This document shows, piece after piece, positions 11,315-22,736 of a stretch of DNA of 64,000 nt (the first letter of the stretch is position 1; each line of letters opens with the position of its first letter). The DNA is from Parastagonospora avenae f. sp. tritici 18332-5. Lineage: Eukaryota; Ascomycota; Dothideomycetes; Pleosporales; Phaeosphaeriaceae. The notes below the pieces were generated by a model. That model had not been told where the DNA came from and did no database searches. It saw only the letters and a list, made by a program, of their open reading frames with translations. The position numbers were made by a program, and so were the translations under genes. The stretch spans positions 62,001 through 126,000 of the forward strand of contig JAFJTR010000040.1 of the NCBI GenBank assembly GCA_022559985.1. The letters run 5' to 3'.

Positions 11315-13678
11315 ATGGACGCAGAGCCCGAGCCAGCGGAGCTCAAGTGGTCGGCGCAATACACTCTCTCATCGCGCAATACACAACTGCCCGGCGACAA
11401 GATACTCCTGCCGCCGTCCGCGCTAGAGCAACTTCTCGCTGCGGCGCCCATAGTCACATTCGACAACGACCGCCCCCACATCACATCCTTCGACCCCTTC
11501 AATCCGTATACCTTCAACGCCGAGCGGCAAGCACGCGCGCAGTTCCAGGATCGCCACCAGCAATTGCCACACCCACTTACCTTCCGGATAGTGAACCCGG
11601 ATAATGGGAGGGTGCTGTACGCAGGAGTGCGCGAGTTCTCGGCCGAGGAGGGAGAAGTTGTGCTCAGCAACTTTATAAGAGAAGCACTTGGTCTCGAAGC
11701 GCAATCAGCGGAACCCTCACGAAAAGGAAGTCCGAATGGCCACGACAATCAAGATGGGGACATGGAAAACGGCGTCGAGCAACTTGCCGTAAAAGATACC
11801 GCTCCCAGGATCACTATACACGCCAAGCAATTACCAAAGGGCACTTTCGTCAAGCTTCGGCCTCTTGAGGCGGGCTACGATCCCGAAGACTGGAAGTCAC
11901 TACTCGAGGAGCATTTGCGCGCGAACTTCACGACCCTTACAAACGGCGAAGTGCTCGTAGTACACGGCGGACGAGGCGCTGCTGGCAAGCGTGAGGAATT
12001 TCGCTTCCTCGTCGACGGCTTCAAGCCTGAGGGAGATGGTATCACGGTCATAGACACTGACATCGAGGTCGATATTGAGGCGCTGAACGAAGAGCAAGCG
12101 CGAGAGACGCTCAAGAAGATTGTGGCGAAGCGACAGCGAGCGCCTGGGACAAGCTCAGGCAGCTCAGCCGGTGGCACCATCGACATATTCAAGGCACAGG
12201 AGGGACAAATACTGGATGGCGAATACGTTGACTACGAACTACCATCATGGGATAGGACACAAGGATTGGAGATAACGTTGAACGAGGCCGACGACAATCA
12301 CGAGATCGACCTCTTCGTAAGCCCATACTCCTCACGACAACAAGTCCGTCCTCGAGAAGAAGAGCATGTCTTCGCAGATATGTCAAGTCGATACCCGAAG
12401 CGCATACGATTGCAACCCACAAATGCGGAGCTCGACGAAGCCGAGGCTCTATACATTTCGGTCCGAGCATACCCGTCCGAAATGCCATCGAGTGACCTCA
12501 AACCCTTTCGCCTTGGCGTCTCGATGTTCGACCCGAAAGTCGCTCCTTTGACGAACGGAGAGTTGGAACCAGCGGTCGTACATGGCGCAGACGAAGTGCA
12601 GTGTAAAAACTGTAATCAATGGGTTCCTAAATCCTCCCTCTTCCTCCACGAGAACTTTTGTCTTCGGAACAATGTCATTTGTCCTCAGGGCTGTGGTCAA
12701 GTCTTCCAGAAGCGGTCGCCAGACTTCCAGAATCACTGGCACTGTCCGCATGATACCTTCACTGGCAATACTACGCTAAGTCGGCAAAAGCATGACGCCA
12801 TACATCATACACCACAAACATGCTCCTCCTGCGAAATCGAATTTCCGTCAATACCAACTCTCGCACACCACAAAACCACGAATTGCCCAGGCAAACTCAT
12901 CCTTTGCCGCTTCTGTCATCTGCAAGTTCCGCAGGAAGGCGATCCCAACGAGTCCGCAAGCGCCGAGCTCTTGCTCTCAGGCCTGACACCGCATGAACTC
13001 GCAGACGGTGGTAGGACAACAGAATGCCATCTCTGCAATAAGATCGTGCGCTTCAGAGACATGGAAACTCACCTTCGACACCACGATCTCGAGCGCTTAT
13101 CCCGCCCTGCACCGCGCGAGTGTCGCAATATCAATTGCGGCCGCACCCAGGACGGCGCCAACAAAATGGGCGACACGCGTGCTGGTACGCGCAAAGGTCA
13201 AGGTCCCGGCAATGAAATTGGGCTATGCAGCGTATGCTTCGGACCGCTTTACGTTTCCTTGCACGACCCAGAGGGCAAAGCATTGCGCCGTCGCATTGAG
13301 CGCCGATACCTATCGCAGCTCCTGAGTGGCTGTGGAAAAGCCTGGTGCAGAAGCGAGTATTGTCGCACCGGACGCAAGAATCTTGGACAAGAAGATAGAA
13401 GCGTGCCCACGAAAGAAGCCATCCCACTTGTCAAGCCGTTCTTGGAGGGCATGGATGGGAGGGGATATACTACACCGCTGCACTTCTGCGTCGATGAGAG
13501 GGGTCAGAAGAACCGAAAGCTGGCTGAGATGATGAGTGCGGAGAAGGGGATCGAGGGTAAAGGTGGATATGGCTTGGAGTGGTGCATTGCTGCGCTCGAA
13601 GCGGAGGGTGGGGATCTTGAACGGGCTCGGAGTTGGTTGAAAGGGTGGGCGCCGCAGCGGGTTGAGGCTGGGCAGTGA
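11315..13678 (+). CDS. UFD1-domain protein with C-terminal TRAF-like zinc fingers
   Basis: A single open frame of 787 aa. The frame can be extended to 11294, but that codon is TTG. The ATG at 11315 has a good context (CGCCATGG) and begins MDAEPEPAELKWSAQYTLSS. Residues ~20-250 carry the double-psi-barrel UFD1 fold signature (LPPSALEQLL, PLTFRIVNPDNGR, FVKLRPLEAGYD, and a LRANFTTLTNGEVLVV block), as in the Cdc48/p97 cofactor UFD1. Residues ~430-620 hold Cys/His clusters of TRAF type (CKNCNQWVPKSSLFLHENFC, CPQGCGQVF, CHLCNKIVRFRDMETH). The extended C-terminus has further Cys residues (CGKAWCRSEYC). A role in ubiquitin-dependent, Cdc48-linked degradation is inferred from the fold. Confidence 0.88.
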   Translation: MDAEPEPAELKWSAQYTLSSRNTQLPGDKILLPPSALEQLLAAAPIVTFDNDRPHITSFDPFNPYTFNAERQARAQFQDRHQQLPHPLTFRIVNPDNGRVLYAGVREFSAEEGEVVLSNFIREALGLEAQSAEPSRKGSPNGHDNQDGDMENGVEQLAVKDTAPRITIHAKQLPKGTFVKLRPLEAGYDPEDWKSLLEEHLRANFTTLTNGEVLVVHGGRGAAGKREEFRFLVDGFKPEGDGITVIDTDIEVDIEALNEEQARETLKKIVAKRQRAPGTSSGSSAGGTIDIFKAQEGQILDGEYVDYELPSWDRTQGLEITLNEADDNHEIDLFVSPYSSRQQVRPREEEHVFADMSSRYPKRIRLQPTNAELDEAEALYISVRAYPSEMPSSDLKPFRLGVSMFDPKVAPLTNGELEPAVVHGADEVQCKNCNQWVPKSSLFLHENFCLRNNVICPQGCGQVFQKRSPDFQNHWHCPHDTFTGNTTLSRQKHDAIHHTPQTCSSCEIEFPSIPTLAHHKTTNCPGKLILCRFCHLQVPQEGDPNESASAELLLSGLTPHELADGGRTTECHLCNKIVRFRDMETHLRHHDLERLSRPAPRECRNINCGRTQDGANKMGDTRAGTRKGQGPGNEIGLCSVCFGPLYVSLHDPEGKALRRRIERRYLSQLLSGCGKAWCRSEYCRTGRKNLGQEDRSVPTKEAIPLVKPFLEGMDGRGYTTPLHFCVDERGQKNRKLAEMMSAEKGIEGKGGYGLEWCIAALEAEGGDLERARSWLKGWAPQRVEAGQ

Positions 13679-13980
13679 TGATCTAAAGAGTGTATAGAGG
13701 CAAGCCGATTGCATAATCGGAGCAGGCATAGCATATAGACAGGAGATACCCAGATACGAATTGAAGAGAGTTGACCCATACTGCGTTTGTAGATTTCCAC
13801 CTAACCTCTCACAAAGTTACCCAAAACAATGTTTCCAAGAAACGAGTGACCTAAATCCCCACAAGCCTATCCCAGCGGGCTATAGCTGATCCAGTAAATA
13901 TATACAACGAACTTAACAAACAAGATATGGGAGATCCACATCCACATCCACATCCACCGACCTACACCGCACACCAAGTC
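13679..13980. other. convergent intergenic region
   Basis: This is the 3'-to-3' gap between the UFD1-domain gene and the GH55 gene. It contains four tandem CCACAT-type units at 13936-13960 and is otherwise unremarkable. Confidence 0.6.
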
Positions 13981-16719
13981 CTACTTGCTGTACGAAAACC
14001 ACCCAATCGTATTCGGATACACACTCAAATTATCCGACCACTTGGCTTTATCCTGCCGATCAATCGTAACCATCTGCTCCGCGCCCACCTGATTGAGCCC
14101 AAACCACTGCACGCTCGACTCGCCCTCGATGCTAAAGATCTGGTTCTGGCACAGGCGCGCCCCGTTCGGCGCGTCCGGCGAACTGCACGAGACGTCGTAG
14201 TTCTTGAAGAAGGAATACAAGCCGCCGCCGTAGATCATCACGTTCTTCGCGTTGAGCACGCGCAGCCCGTACGCGTCGCAAATGCCGCCGGGCGGGCATG
14301 CGGCGTTGTAGTCTGGGTCAGCGAAGGCGTCGGAGCGGCCGTAGGGTTGGTTTTTGGCGTCGGGGGAAGGCATGTAGTAGGGCGTTTCGGTCTGGATGAA
14401 GCCTGCGAAGATGTTTTGGGCGTTGTTGAATTGGTACTGGTACAGGGCATGATGCTCAACACCACTAGCCCATAGGAAAACATTCTGACCCTCGACGTGC
14501 ATGCCGCGGCCTGTGAAGACGGAGATCTGCGTGCTATTCCAGTCGTCTAGGTCATGGTCGGCGGTCCAGAACCAGTTATTTTCAAAGTATGCGCCGGAGG
14601 AGGACTTGGTGATGTGCACGTTTGTGTGTGCGGCCATGCAGTTTTGGTTGACGGAGTATTTGGGGCATTCGGCGATTTGCAGCGCGGTGCCTTTGGAGCC
14701 GCCGATGCGCGTGTGGACGTCCCAGATGCCGGAGCCGCGGGCACTGTTGAGGTTGTATTCAATGAGTTTGGCGCCGGGCGTGGCGCCTTGGGTTTGCACG
14801 AGCATGTCGGACCACTCGATGGTGCCGCTCTCGCCGGGCTTGCCGATTTGGATGACGGGGACGGGGCTGTCTTTATTGCCGAAGGTGCTGCCGGCTGCCA
14901 TGATTGCTGAGAAGGTCTCGCCGACCATTCTGGAACCTGGTGGGACGTATATGGTGTTGGTCACCTTGTATACACCTGATGGGGTCAGTATCATCACTTC
15001 GAATGCATGAGTACGAAGATCTTACCATGCTCAAAGAAAAGCACCTTGTTTTGCTGCGCTGCAACAGTGAGAGCGTTCTGAATAGCCTGTGTATCGTCGC
15101 TGTAACCATTGCCAGTGGCACCAGCACCACGGGCACTCAAGAAGCTACCTGCACCGAGATTCTCATATTGCGGCTTAGATTTTGAGTAGTATTTCCCGTT
15201 GTCAAGCAGGCTTTGTGGTCGACCAGCAGCAGTGAAAGGTCCCTGGAACTTCTCTGGTCCGTTGGGGGAGTACTTGTTGCCCTGACCCCAGCTTTGAATA
15301 GTGGTAGTACCGCCGGAAAGTATCATCTCGCCGTAACCTGTGATAGCGACCGGGACGTTGTTAAGCTGAATGTTCTCCATGATCAATTGACCCGCTCCGA
15401 TAGGCTGAGTGTCGCGTTTCCAGGTCTGAGAATTGTCAGTAAAAACTTGTGCTTTATAGCGGCGATAGACAAGACGGATCCTACGTACTGTGTCCATAAA
15501 GATCGGGCAATTCGTGATCTTGCTGTCGATGATGACAACAGACCCGACCTGAAGTTTACCAACATCATAGCCATTGATCATGGAAAATGCAATCTTGCAA
15601 TCGCTGATGTCGAGACCAGAGTATAACCAACCCCAGTCCCAGATCTGTGAAATACCAATTTGGGCCTTTGAGATTTTGATATTGCGCAAAGTGAACTGCT
15701 GGTTACCGATGTTAAGGCCGTATTTACCGCCCTCAATTTCGAGGTCGGCCATATGCCCTCCAGAACCTGATGACTTTAGCATAAGTGATGTTTTGAATGG
15801 AGTCTTCAGGCTTACCATTCTCAACAAAGATACCGGCATGTCCAGAAGCATCAGATTGCGTCATGCGAATCTTGACATTCTGGATGGTTGTCGCTTGTGA
15901 AGCAGGCCAGTGAATACCTTGGAAACCTTTGGTCGGGGCAACAGCAGTTCCATCGATCTCAATGTTTCGGATCTGTCGTAGGAAGATGTTGGTCGATGTC
16001 CATCCAGGCGAGCCGTCCTGGTTGCTGTATGGGCTGGCATCGATGAGAGCAAGGGCATCGAGAGTTGAGGCAGCCTTGAGAACGGGGCGGGTTCTTGGGT
16101 CGCCAATAAGCTGCGTCATATAGTAGAAGATGATAGGTTTATTGATAAGGTAGGTGCCAGATGGGATGTAAACAACGGCGGGGGTGTCAGTGGATGAATC
16201 GCAGACCCAAGGACCGCAGCGGTTTCCGTCGGAGATAGCTCTGTTAATGGCATCAGAATCATCAGTGACGCCTTTATGTCGAATAAGAGGTCAGTATCTA
16301 TATCTTTCAAAACAAAATCCTGGAGTATAACTAACCGTCAGCTATACAAGAGTCAGCTATGTCTCATATTGGATTACTATTCTACTTACCCTTTGCGCCA
16401 TAGTCTTTCACATTACGGAAGACCTTGTAGCCATTTGGGTTGGCGTTGAAGGCAGCAATGCCTTTTCCAGACATATCGTTGAGCCAATAACCATCGGGGA
16501 AGGTAGCTGCCGCTCCAAAACTTTGCAATTGCGGGCTGGAGGCATTGGCAGGGACATCGCGAATCGCCGAGGCACTTGTGAAATCATCCCTTCGACCCAA
16601 AGCACCTAAACATATGTTAGTTGTAGCCATCCCAGGTGAGCAAGAACGGGCTGCTTACGAAGAGCCGCGCCCTGAGCACCTGCTGCCCAAAGGCATGTGA
16701 TGAGAGAGTGTAGGCGCAT
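13981..16719 (-). CDS. secreted glucan 1,3-beta-glucosidase, GH55 family
   Basis: Seven exons give 803 aa: 16659-16719, 16390-16605, a 6-nt micro-exon 16336-16341, 15816-16271, 15489-15766, 15026-15425 and 13981-14975. The N-terminus MRLHSLITCLWAAGAQGAA is a signal peptide. Two right-handed beta-helix (pectate-lyase-3-like) modules follow. The first opens at VKDYGAKADGVTDDSDAIN, the second at ATGNGYSDDTQAIQNAL; this twin-helix layout is the GH55 hallmark. The C-terminal part includes GVEHHALYQYQFNNAQNIFAG and QTETPYYMPSP, both typical of the family. It likely releases glucose from beta-1,3-glucan outside the cell, for nutrition or wall remodelling. The micro-exon supplies A-D in the KADG motif where relatives have KGDG. 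Confidence 0.93.
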
Positions 16720-18617
16720 ATTGCCTACAGATATAGAGACAATGCGATGTCAGATTGCACAAGAAAGGTAGCTCGTATTCAAGAGATTGATGGGACGGAA
16801 AAGAGAGAGCTGGGGAGTGAAGATATAAGAAGGACATGGTGAGCTGTTCGTGGGAGCTGGCAGTTTGCCCGCTTAGCGCGGTCAGGAGGTGAAGAAATGT
16901 GGAGAGAGCCACCCAGGCACGATAGTATCCTAAGATCCGCGGTCATTCAAGGGCTAAGAAGTCGGCTTACAGACCAAGAACGCTCTGGTGATAGGACCAT
17001 CTCACGGCCCGCGCGATCATACGCCATGGCATGTTGGCATCCATGCTTGCCGTGACTAAGGTTACATGGCCGGCCAAGGGTGGACTATTCTGGTGTAAGC
17101 TCCTCTGATGCCGGCGGTTAGTCTACATGTTGAATTATGTGCTGCACGACTGCCGGACTGCGTAGATCCAACGTTCCATTTCTCTTGCGACTTATGAAAT
17201 TAGAAACGGAGTGACTCCCTCCAATGACAGCGAGATGTCGACAGAATGGATACCGATAGATCAATCAGTTATGCTTTGCCATCTCAACAATGTATGGGAA
17301 AATGAAATAGCACTCGAAGACCTGAGAGGCTCTGAACAAGTCTAAGAGACTAACCTTGATTCGGCACAAGTCACCGGTTCGGCTCGAACACAGTGATTAT
17401 GTCCGTCAAACCCTGTCCAACCAACAGCATCGCATGTGATAGACTACTCCATTCGAGAGTACACTACAACCCTCTCGGAGATTGAAACCACTACGAGTGT
17501 CGCGCTTGGCCGTCCCGAGGTCTATGTGCATACTATTCTTTCCCTGCGCCGTCATAAGGGCTCAGTGTCTCACAGACATGTGTCCGCAGAAGCTCAAGTC
17601 TTTGGGCGCTTGTTTCACTGCAGCTCTCGTCTGCCCTATCGTGTACTCTTACAATTGGGTCCAGGTGTGCGCGTGCCCATCGTCGAGTCGAAAATCCGGG
17701 GTACTCACAGTCGTTCGATCGTGTCACAAGCCGTCATCTGTAACCCGTGAGGCTGTCGCGAGACAGGGTAGTGCAAAGACATGCTGAAAACCTCTGTGGA
17801 CCTTCCAAATGGGATAATGTTTCAAGCCTTTCCTCCGCGCAAGGTCGCAGACGGCTACCTAGCGTGAACTCATCGCCTCTTCCGCCTGGCTATGAGGGGC
17901 CAGGGGTATACAAGTCTCCACAGTCTGGAACAAAACCCCCTTGAAGTTCCACTTTAGTTCTGTGTGGTCAAAATAGAGGTCTGATGAGAACGCCACATGC
18001 TTGGTCGTGAGCGTTCGGAGCTTATGCCTGTTGAGGATCGCAATCAGAGAACAGAAAGTTACCCCGGATTTTCGGCTGGATCTCCTGAGCCGCGATGGCG
18101 TACGAAGTAGATCAGCTGGACCGGGCGAAATAGATTAACCAAATCTTGACTGCGACCAGTCATGTGGCGCAGATCCCCTTCTGTTTCTGAGCCCCACCAA
18201 TCGTAGCGTACAGCTCAAGAGCTCCAAGCATAGCTCCAAAATCGGATGGAGTTATTCGCGCGATGAGTTGGCACGTAACCTTCACATATCGACCAGGCTA
18301 CAGGGTGTACCGTTCAGATGTGTCATAAAATGTCACATTAGTATTGCGAAAGGGGATCAGAGTGCCATCAATCTTGTCACTCGAGCCAGTAGCTATCGGT
18401 GAATGAAATGTACGTCATGTCGCGTGTGCAGAATCAGATGAGAGCCTTTGTAGCTCGAAAGAGTATTTCCTGTACCAGCGCCTACTCATACGCGCGTGCC
18501 AAATTTTCGAAGGGACGACGCATCGCCGTAGTGCTGCGAGTTATCGTAGACCACCGTCGTATTGCTAGGGAACTTGATGTAAGGTTCAAAGTCGCCCAGG
18601 AATGGCGGGACCATTGT
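16720..18617. other. gene-poor region
   Basis: A 1.9-kb stretch between the GH55 promoter and the thioesterase 3' end. Short plus-strand frames around 17440-17950 have no recognisable domain. A possible coding relic at 18163-18414 is listed separately. I see nothing else. Confidence 0.5.
18163..18414 (-). pseudogene. possible coding relic with one internal TAG
   Basis: On the minus strand 84 codons lie between TGA codons at 18415 and 18160, interrupted only by TAG at 18298-18300. The translation has protein-like composition (for example YVKVTCQLIARITPSDFGAM and ALELYATIGGAQ). A CAG-to-TAG change would explain the break. I cannot name a family, and a frame of this length with one stop could arise by chance. 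Confidence 0.25.
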
Positions 18618-19240
18618 TCACATCTTAGGCTTGAGCTTGACGAACAGGGCTTCCCCTGTTGTGTATATTGTTCCTGAGCCATCTTCGATGGTACCTCGAA
18701 CGTATAGCTTCCGACCGTCTTTCCGCTCAACCTTGGCAGTGCAAAGTACCGTTCCCGGCACTGGTATCGGCTTCTTATATGTGGTGTTGAGGTCTATGAG
18801 GTATCAGTCCTGCCACTGGACTTGCATATACAACCAGCGGACTTACAAGCTGTCATATACTCATCAAGCCTATCCGTGGTGCCTGCGCGCTCGGAGGCTT
18901 TCGCCGCATTCGACTGGAGGAGTACGCCGCAAACTTCGTCGAGTAATGTCGCTGCCATACCACCATGAAGGGTGCCCGGATACCCATTCAAGCCGTCGCC
19001 GAGCTCAACGATCCACAAAACCTCCATGTAGGCAAGTTTACCACCCGCTTCGACGGCAGGTAGTAACGTCAGACATGAGCGCATCGTGCGATCTGTAGCA
19101 AGCGTCTCCGAGTAGAAAGAATTTTCACCTGAAGACAGCAGGACTCGCGATATCGTCTCTACCAGGGTCCATTTTGGGTCGTGGATGAGGCTGGCTACCC
19201 AGGGAATGGCGTTGAGGTGCGCGACACTGGGGTCCGTCAT
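18618..19240 (-). CDS. PaaI-like hotdog-fold thioesterase
   Basis: Two exons (18847-19240 and 18618-18793) with a 53-bp intron give 189 aa. The frame is open further upstream but only from a GTG; the ATG at 19238-19240 (MTDPSVAHLNAIPWVASL) is the first good start. The hotdog signature is GTLHGGMAATLLDEVCGVLL, with the HGG turn and an acidic catalytic-type residue. Exon 2 supplies the remaining strands (TYKKPIPVPGTVLCTAKVER ... TGEALFVKLKPKM). Such proteins hydrolyse acyl-CoA thioesters; the acyl chain is unknown. An additional 5' exon with a targeting peptide cannot be excluded. Confidence 0.85.
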
Positions 19241-20111
19241 CGTGAGTCGTCCGGTGGTAGAGGTACGCTGGTTGTCTCCTGGACGTCCATGGCGATCCGT
19301 GGTGGTCCGAGGACGGTGCGATTGTGGAAGCTGGAGAAACTGGGATGCCGAGGTGCAACTGCGGATCTTATGGCGGGTAGGACAGGGGTCCTGCACAACC
19401 ACCAAGTTATACAGATCTTCACTAGCAGCCCTCACAACAACCTCATCGACCGTTGACGGCTATCTTTTCTCGTCGATGGACCTGGCTAGTCTTCGTTGAG
19501 GGGCTAGAGCTTGCTCATCTGCATGTGATGTCGCACACCTGCTGCGACCTAGGACGGTCAAATACTACCCAACCACGAGAGCAGTGCTACGAGCGCGGGC
19601 CAAGATGCAAACTCATTGTAGGGTAGCCAAGACACCGCAACAAGTGTCGAGATGTTAGCCAGGACGACCGAGCTGTGCTACCTTCTCAATTCATTCATAC
19701 TTGGGTAACCACCAAATTTAGCATGGCGCCTCAGCCCGAGGATAGAGTAATAGCTTCAGTATCCTCCTTGAAGAAGAACGCCAGGTTACTTGATCGACGC
19801 GAGCCTAGATCGAATACCAGAAAGTACATCATGCAAAGCAGGTTCGCTTGTCTTCACATGTTCATCATTATCGCCATAATGAAAGACGTCATGCCCACGC
19901 GCTAGACCCTATGTCAAAGCAACGCGAACCGTAAACAACCTTACCCCAGATTCTGGAAGCGCTACAAATCGATGATGATTATCGTTACCGAGGCATCTCC
20001 ACAGCCATAAAGTGCAGGTACATTCGAGATATCCACCTGCTTCTTACACGCGCAATTCGATATCATCCTACATCCAACACCAACAACCCGATTCATATAA
20101 ATCTACACACA
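19241..20111. other. divergent intergenic region
   Basis: This holds the promoters of the thioesterase (leftward) and the 94-aa protein gene (rightward). Short frames on both strands have no recognisable content. Confidence 0.5.
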
Positions 20112-20396
20112 ATGGGCGAATCTAAACCCCACTCCAAAACCGTTCGAGGAACCCTCGACAACCCCAAAACTAAAGAAGCCATCAATTCCGGCAAGCCCCC
20201 ACCTCGGCTCGGCGACCCAACCTCTCTCAAGCCTGAGAACGATGACAGCAAGGAGCTCCCCTCAAATGACTCCGCACCCCCGGGTGGACAGGGCAAGGAT
20301 TCTGGCAACAATGTTGGTGCGCCAACGCCATCAAACCCAAGCGGAGAGCTACCACATTCGAAGAAAGCCAGAGGAGCGCTTGGAAGCAAGCTATGA
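20112..20396 (+). CDS. small conserved-looking hydrophilic fungal protein
   Basis: A 94-aa single-exon frame starts MGESKPHSKTVRGTLDNPKT. It is highly polar, rich in Pro, Ser, Gly, Asn and Lys, with no hydrophobic segment, so it is probably disordered. The element PHSKTVRGTL near the start is echoed by PHSKKARGALGSKL at the C-terminus. I recall similar short unknown proteins in other filamentous fungi, but no function. The start is supported by the ACACAATGGG context and the downstream composition. Confidence 0.65.
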   Translation: MGESKPHSKTVRGTLDNPKTKEAINSGKPPPRLGDPTSLKPENDDSKELPSNDSAPPGGQGKDSGNNVGAPTPSNPSGELPHSKKARGALGSKL

Positions 20397-21461
20397 AAGC
20401 ACATCTAGACTATTGTAACAGCATCTGGCGGACCAGTTTCATCACTCCCGTACAGCGCTTCACTTGTAGCGAAGAAGTTTCGATCGAACTCAGAATACGA
20501 TATGTTTGACGAGCCCAGATATTTCCAGATGTACTTTCAATGCTCTTGAAACCTAATAAGTTCGTGAGGCTATACAGGCTGCATTGTAACTTAACAGAGG
20601 CTACTATGCATTGAATGCAGATCGCAAGAGGTCCGCAACCTCCTGAACTACTACCCTAGTCCTCTTGATGCCCTTCCGAAAGCAAGGACTACCTGGTAGT
20701 TTGTCTTCGTCTCGACGAGGTATTTCTCGTATATACGCGCAGAAGAGACGCGTAGAAGAGAAAAGAAGCGAGAGAGAGGAGGCCTTGTTGCGCGACCTTG
20801 CCCGAAGCTAGCTGCGGATATGGAGCGGTGATATTTGACGGAAGGAGCAGAACCCGAAGCGACCGGGTAAGGTATCCAGGCATACGATGGCCTAACTCAG
20901 CGAGAGAGGCAGTTGAATCTCTACAGGCTGGTGTTATCTCTAATAATGTTGAGAGTTTAGATTTAATTGTAGGGCAAGAGTTTGAAGTACCGGATTCGGT
21001 AGAATAAGTTCAATGGGTATCTAGTGTGCGTAAGCTTGTTCTGCTTATTACTAGTACACTATGTAGTCAGAGACACAGCGGTAGCAGCTTACTAGATATA
21101 AACCCCGCATTTTATGTCCCTCTATGGCGTGTAATGGAGGGATTTGTGCTCAGTCTGTACAGTCATATACCATATGACATCAACTGTGAGAACGGCAGTA
21201 ACGGTGTACTGTAAGTAAGCTATCTTCAATATGATAAAAGTGATACTATTCAAGTGTTCCATCGAGAGATATGCCCTTCCCTGCGCCATGTGTTGGACCC
21301 TGCCGATCTGTATCGATAGCCGTTGATGTGCCCCGCCGAGGGGTAGCTTCCCCAACATTATGTATGAAGTCACAGCTCACTTCCAGCTTCACTTTTCCGA
21401 CAACCTCATTTTGCCTTGCAATTCAGCGCTTCAATTGTATACACAGCGTCCAAATTTCACC
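20397..21461. other. AT-rich intergenic region, possible repeat relic
   Basis: It separates the 94-aa gene from the IMPase gene. TA dinucleotides are frequent, especially at 20930-21260. A purine-rich stretch and a 67-codon frame (20798-21007) resemble decayed repeat DNA, but no element can be named. Confidence 0.4.
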
Positions 21462-22382
21462 ATGGCGGACTTCAATCTCCAAGAAGTTCATGACTTCATG
21501 ATCTCAATCGCCAAACAAGCCGGCGAACGCATCGTCGCTGCGAAGCCAACTACCGAAGGCGCTGGCAACAAAAAGAACTGTAAGAATCACTTATAAAACG
21601 TGGGGCTACAGAACTAATAGGCTAGTCCAGCTGTCGACCTCGTAACCGAAACGGACCAGGCCGTGGAAGCTTTAATATCCACTTCTCTCCGCGAGAAGTA
21701 TCCGGACTTCTCCTTCATGGGCGAAGAAACATACAAGCCAGGCGATAAATTGACAACAGCCCCAACATTCATCTGCGATCCCATCGATGGCACAACAAAC
21801 TTCGTCCATCGTTACCCATACGTCTCGATCTCCTTAGGGTTCGCGGTCGATTTGGAGCCAACGATCGGCATCGTCTATAACCCATTCACTGCGACACTAT
21901 ACTCAGCAATGAAAGGCCAGGGCGCATATCTGAATCAGACACACAAATTGCCACTCGCGCGACCGACGCCATTGGAGACGCTGAATACATGCCTGGTGGC
22001 GGTCGAATGGGGTTCGGATCGGAGTGGGAATGATTTCAAGGTCAAGAGCGAGACGTTCAAGCGGTTGGCTGCGACCAAGGAGAATGGCGGGGGAATGGTA
22101 CATGGACTACGGTCTTTTGGATCCGCGGCATTGAATTTGTGTGGTGTAGCTAGCGGAGGCCTGGACATCTACTGGGAGGCGGGATGTTGGGCGTGGGATG
22201 TATGTGCTGGGTGGGTCATTCTGACAGAGTCTGGTGGCAGGATGGTCGATGCGAACCCTGGTAATTGGAACCCGAGGATTGATGAGAGGAGGTACTTTGC
22301 TGTACGCGGCGGTGAGGGACAGAAAGAGGTCATTGAGGAGTTTTGGGGCTTGATCGATGGTGCGTTCGAGGTCGGTGTATAA
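21462..22382 (+). CDS. inositol monophosphatase family protein
   Basis: Two exons (21462-21579 and 21631-22382) with a 51-bp intron give 289 aa, close to the usual ~280 of the family. Metal-binding motifs are complete: GEE at residues 70-72, DPIDGTTNF at 89-97, and WAWDVCAG in the C-terminal half. The enzyme dephosphorylates myo-inositol 1-phosphate using Mg2+, is usually lithium-sensitive, and feeds phosphoinositide synthesis. The fungal quinate-cluster protein Qa-x belongs to the same superfamily, but no quinate genes are nearby, so a housekeeping IMPase is more likely. Confidence 0.95.
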
Positions 22383-22736
22383 GAATGTGACGGAGCAAAG
22401 ACAGCGGATGAAGAGAGTGGCGGGATAGTGAAACCCTCTCTGGGCTCAGCCAGGTTCTACATGACAAGCGCATTGGAAACAATCGTTCTGCAGGACGGCA
22501 AGGTGTCAACTGCAAAGAGAAGTAAACATTACCAGGACTGTCCTTCCCCATGGGCACTTACCGCAAAACTTTATACATGGAAAAGAGCATCGTGGGACCA
22601 GAGGGGCTAGGTTTAACAAGCAGATGCTCGTAAGTCTCGCAAGTGGACAAAAGCTGCGCAGATGTGTTACATTATGTGAAGTTGAACCGAAACATATGTA
22701 CTCCCATCTCCTTGCCTCATCTCCGACATCCGAATC

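Noticed and set aside
20690..21010. Solo LTR or copia-like relic
   Set aside because: TA-rich and repeat-like, but no terminal inverted TG...CA ends, target-site duplication or primer-binding site could be confirmed.
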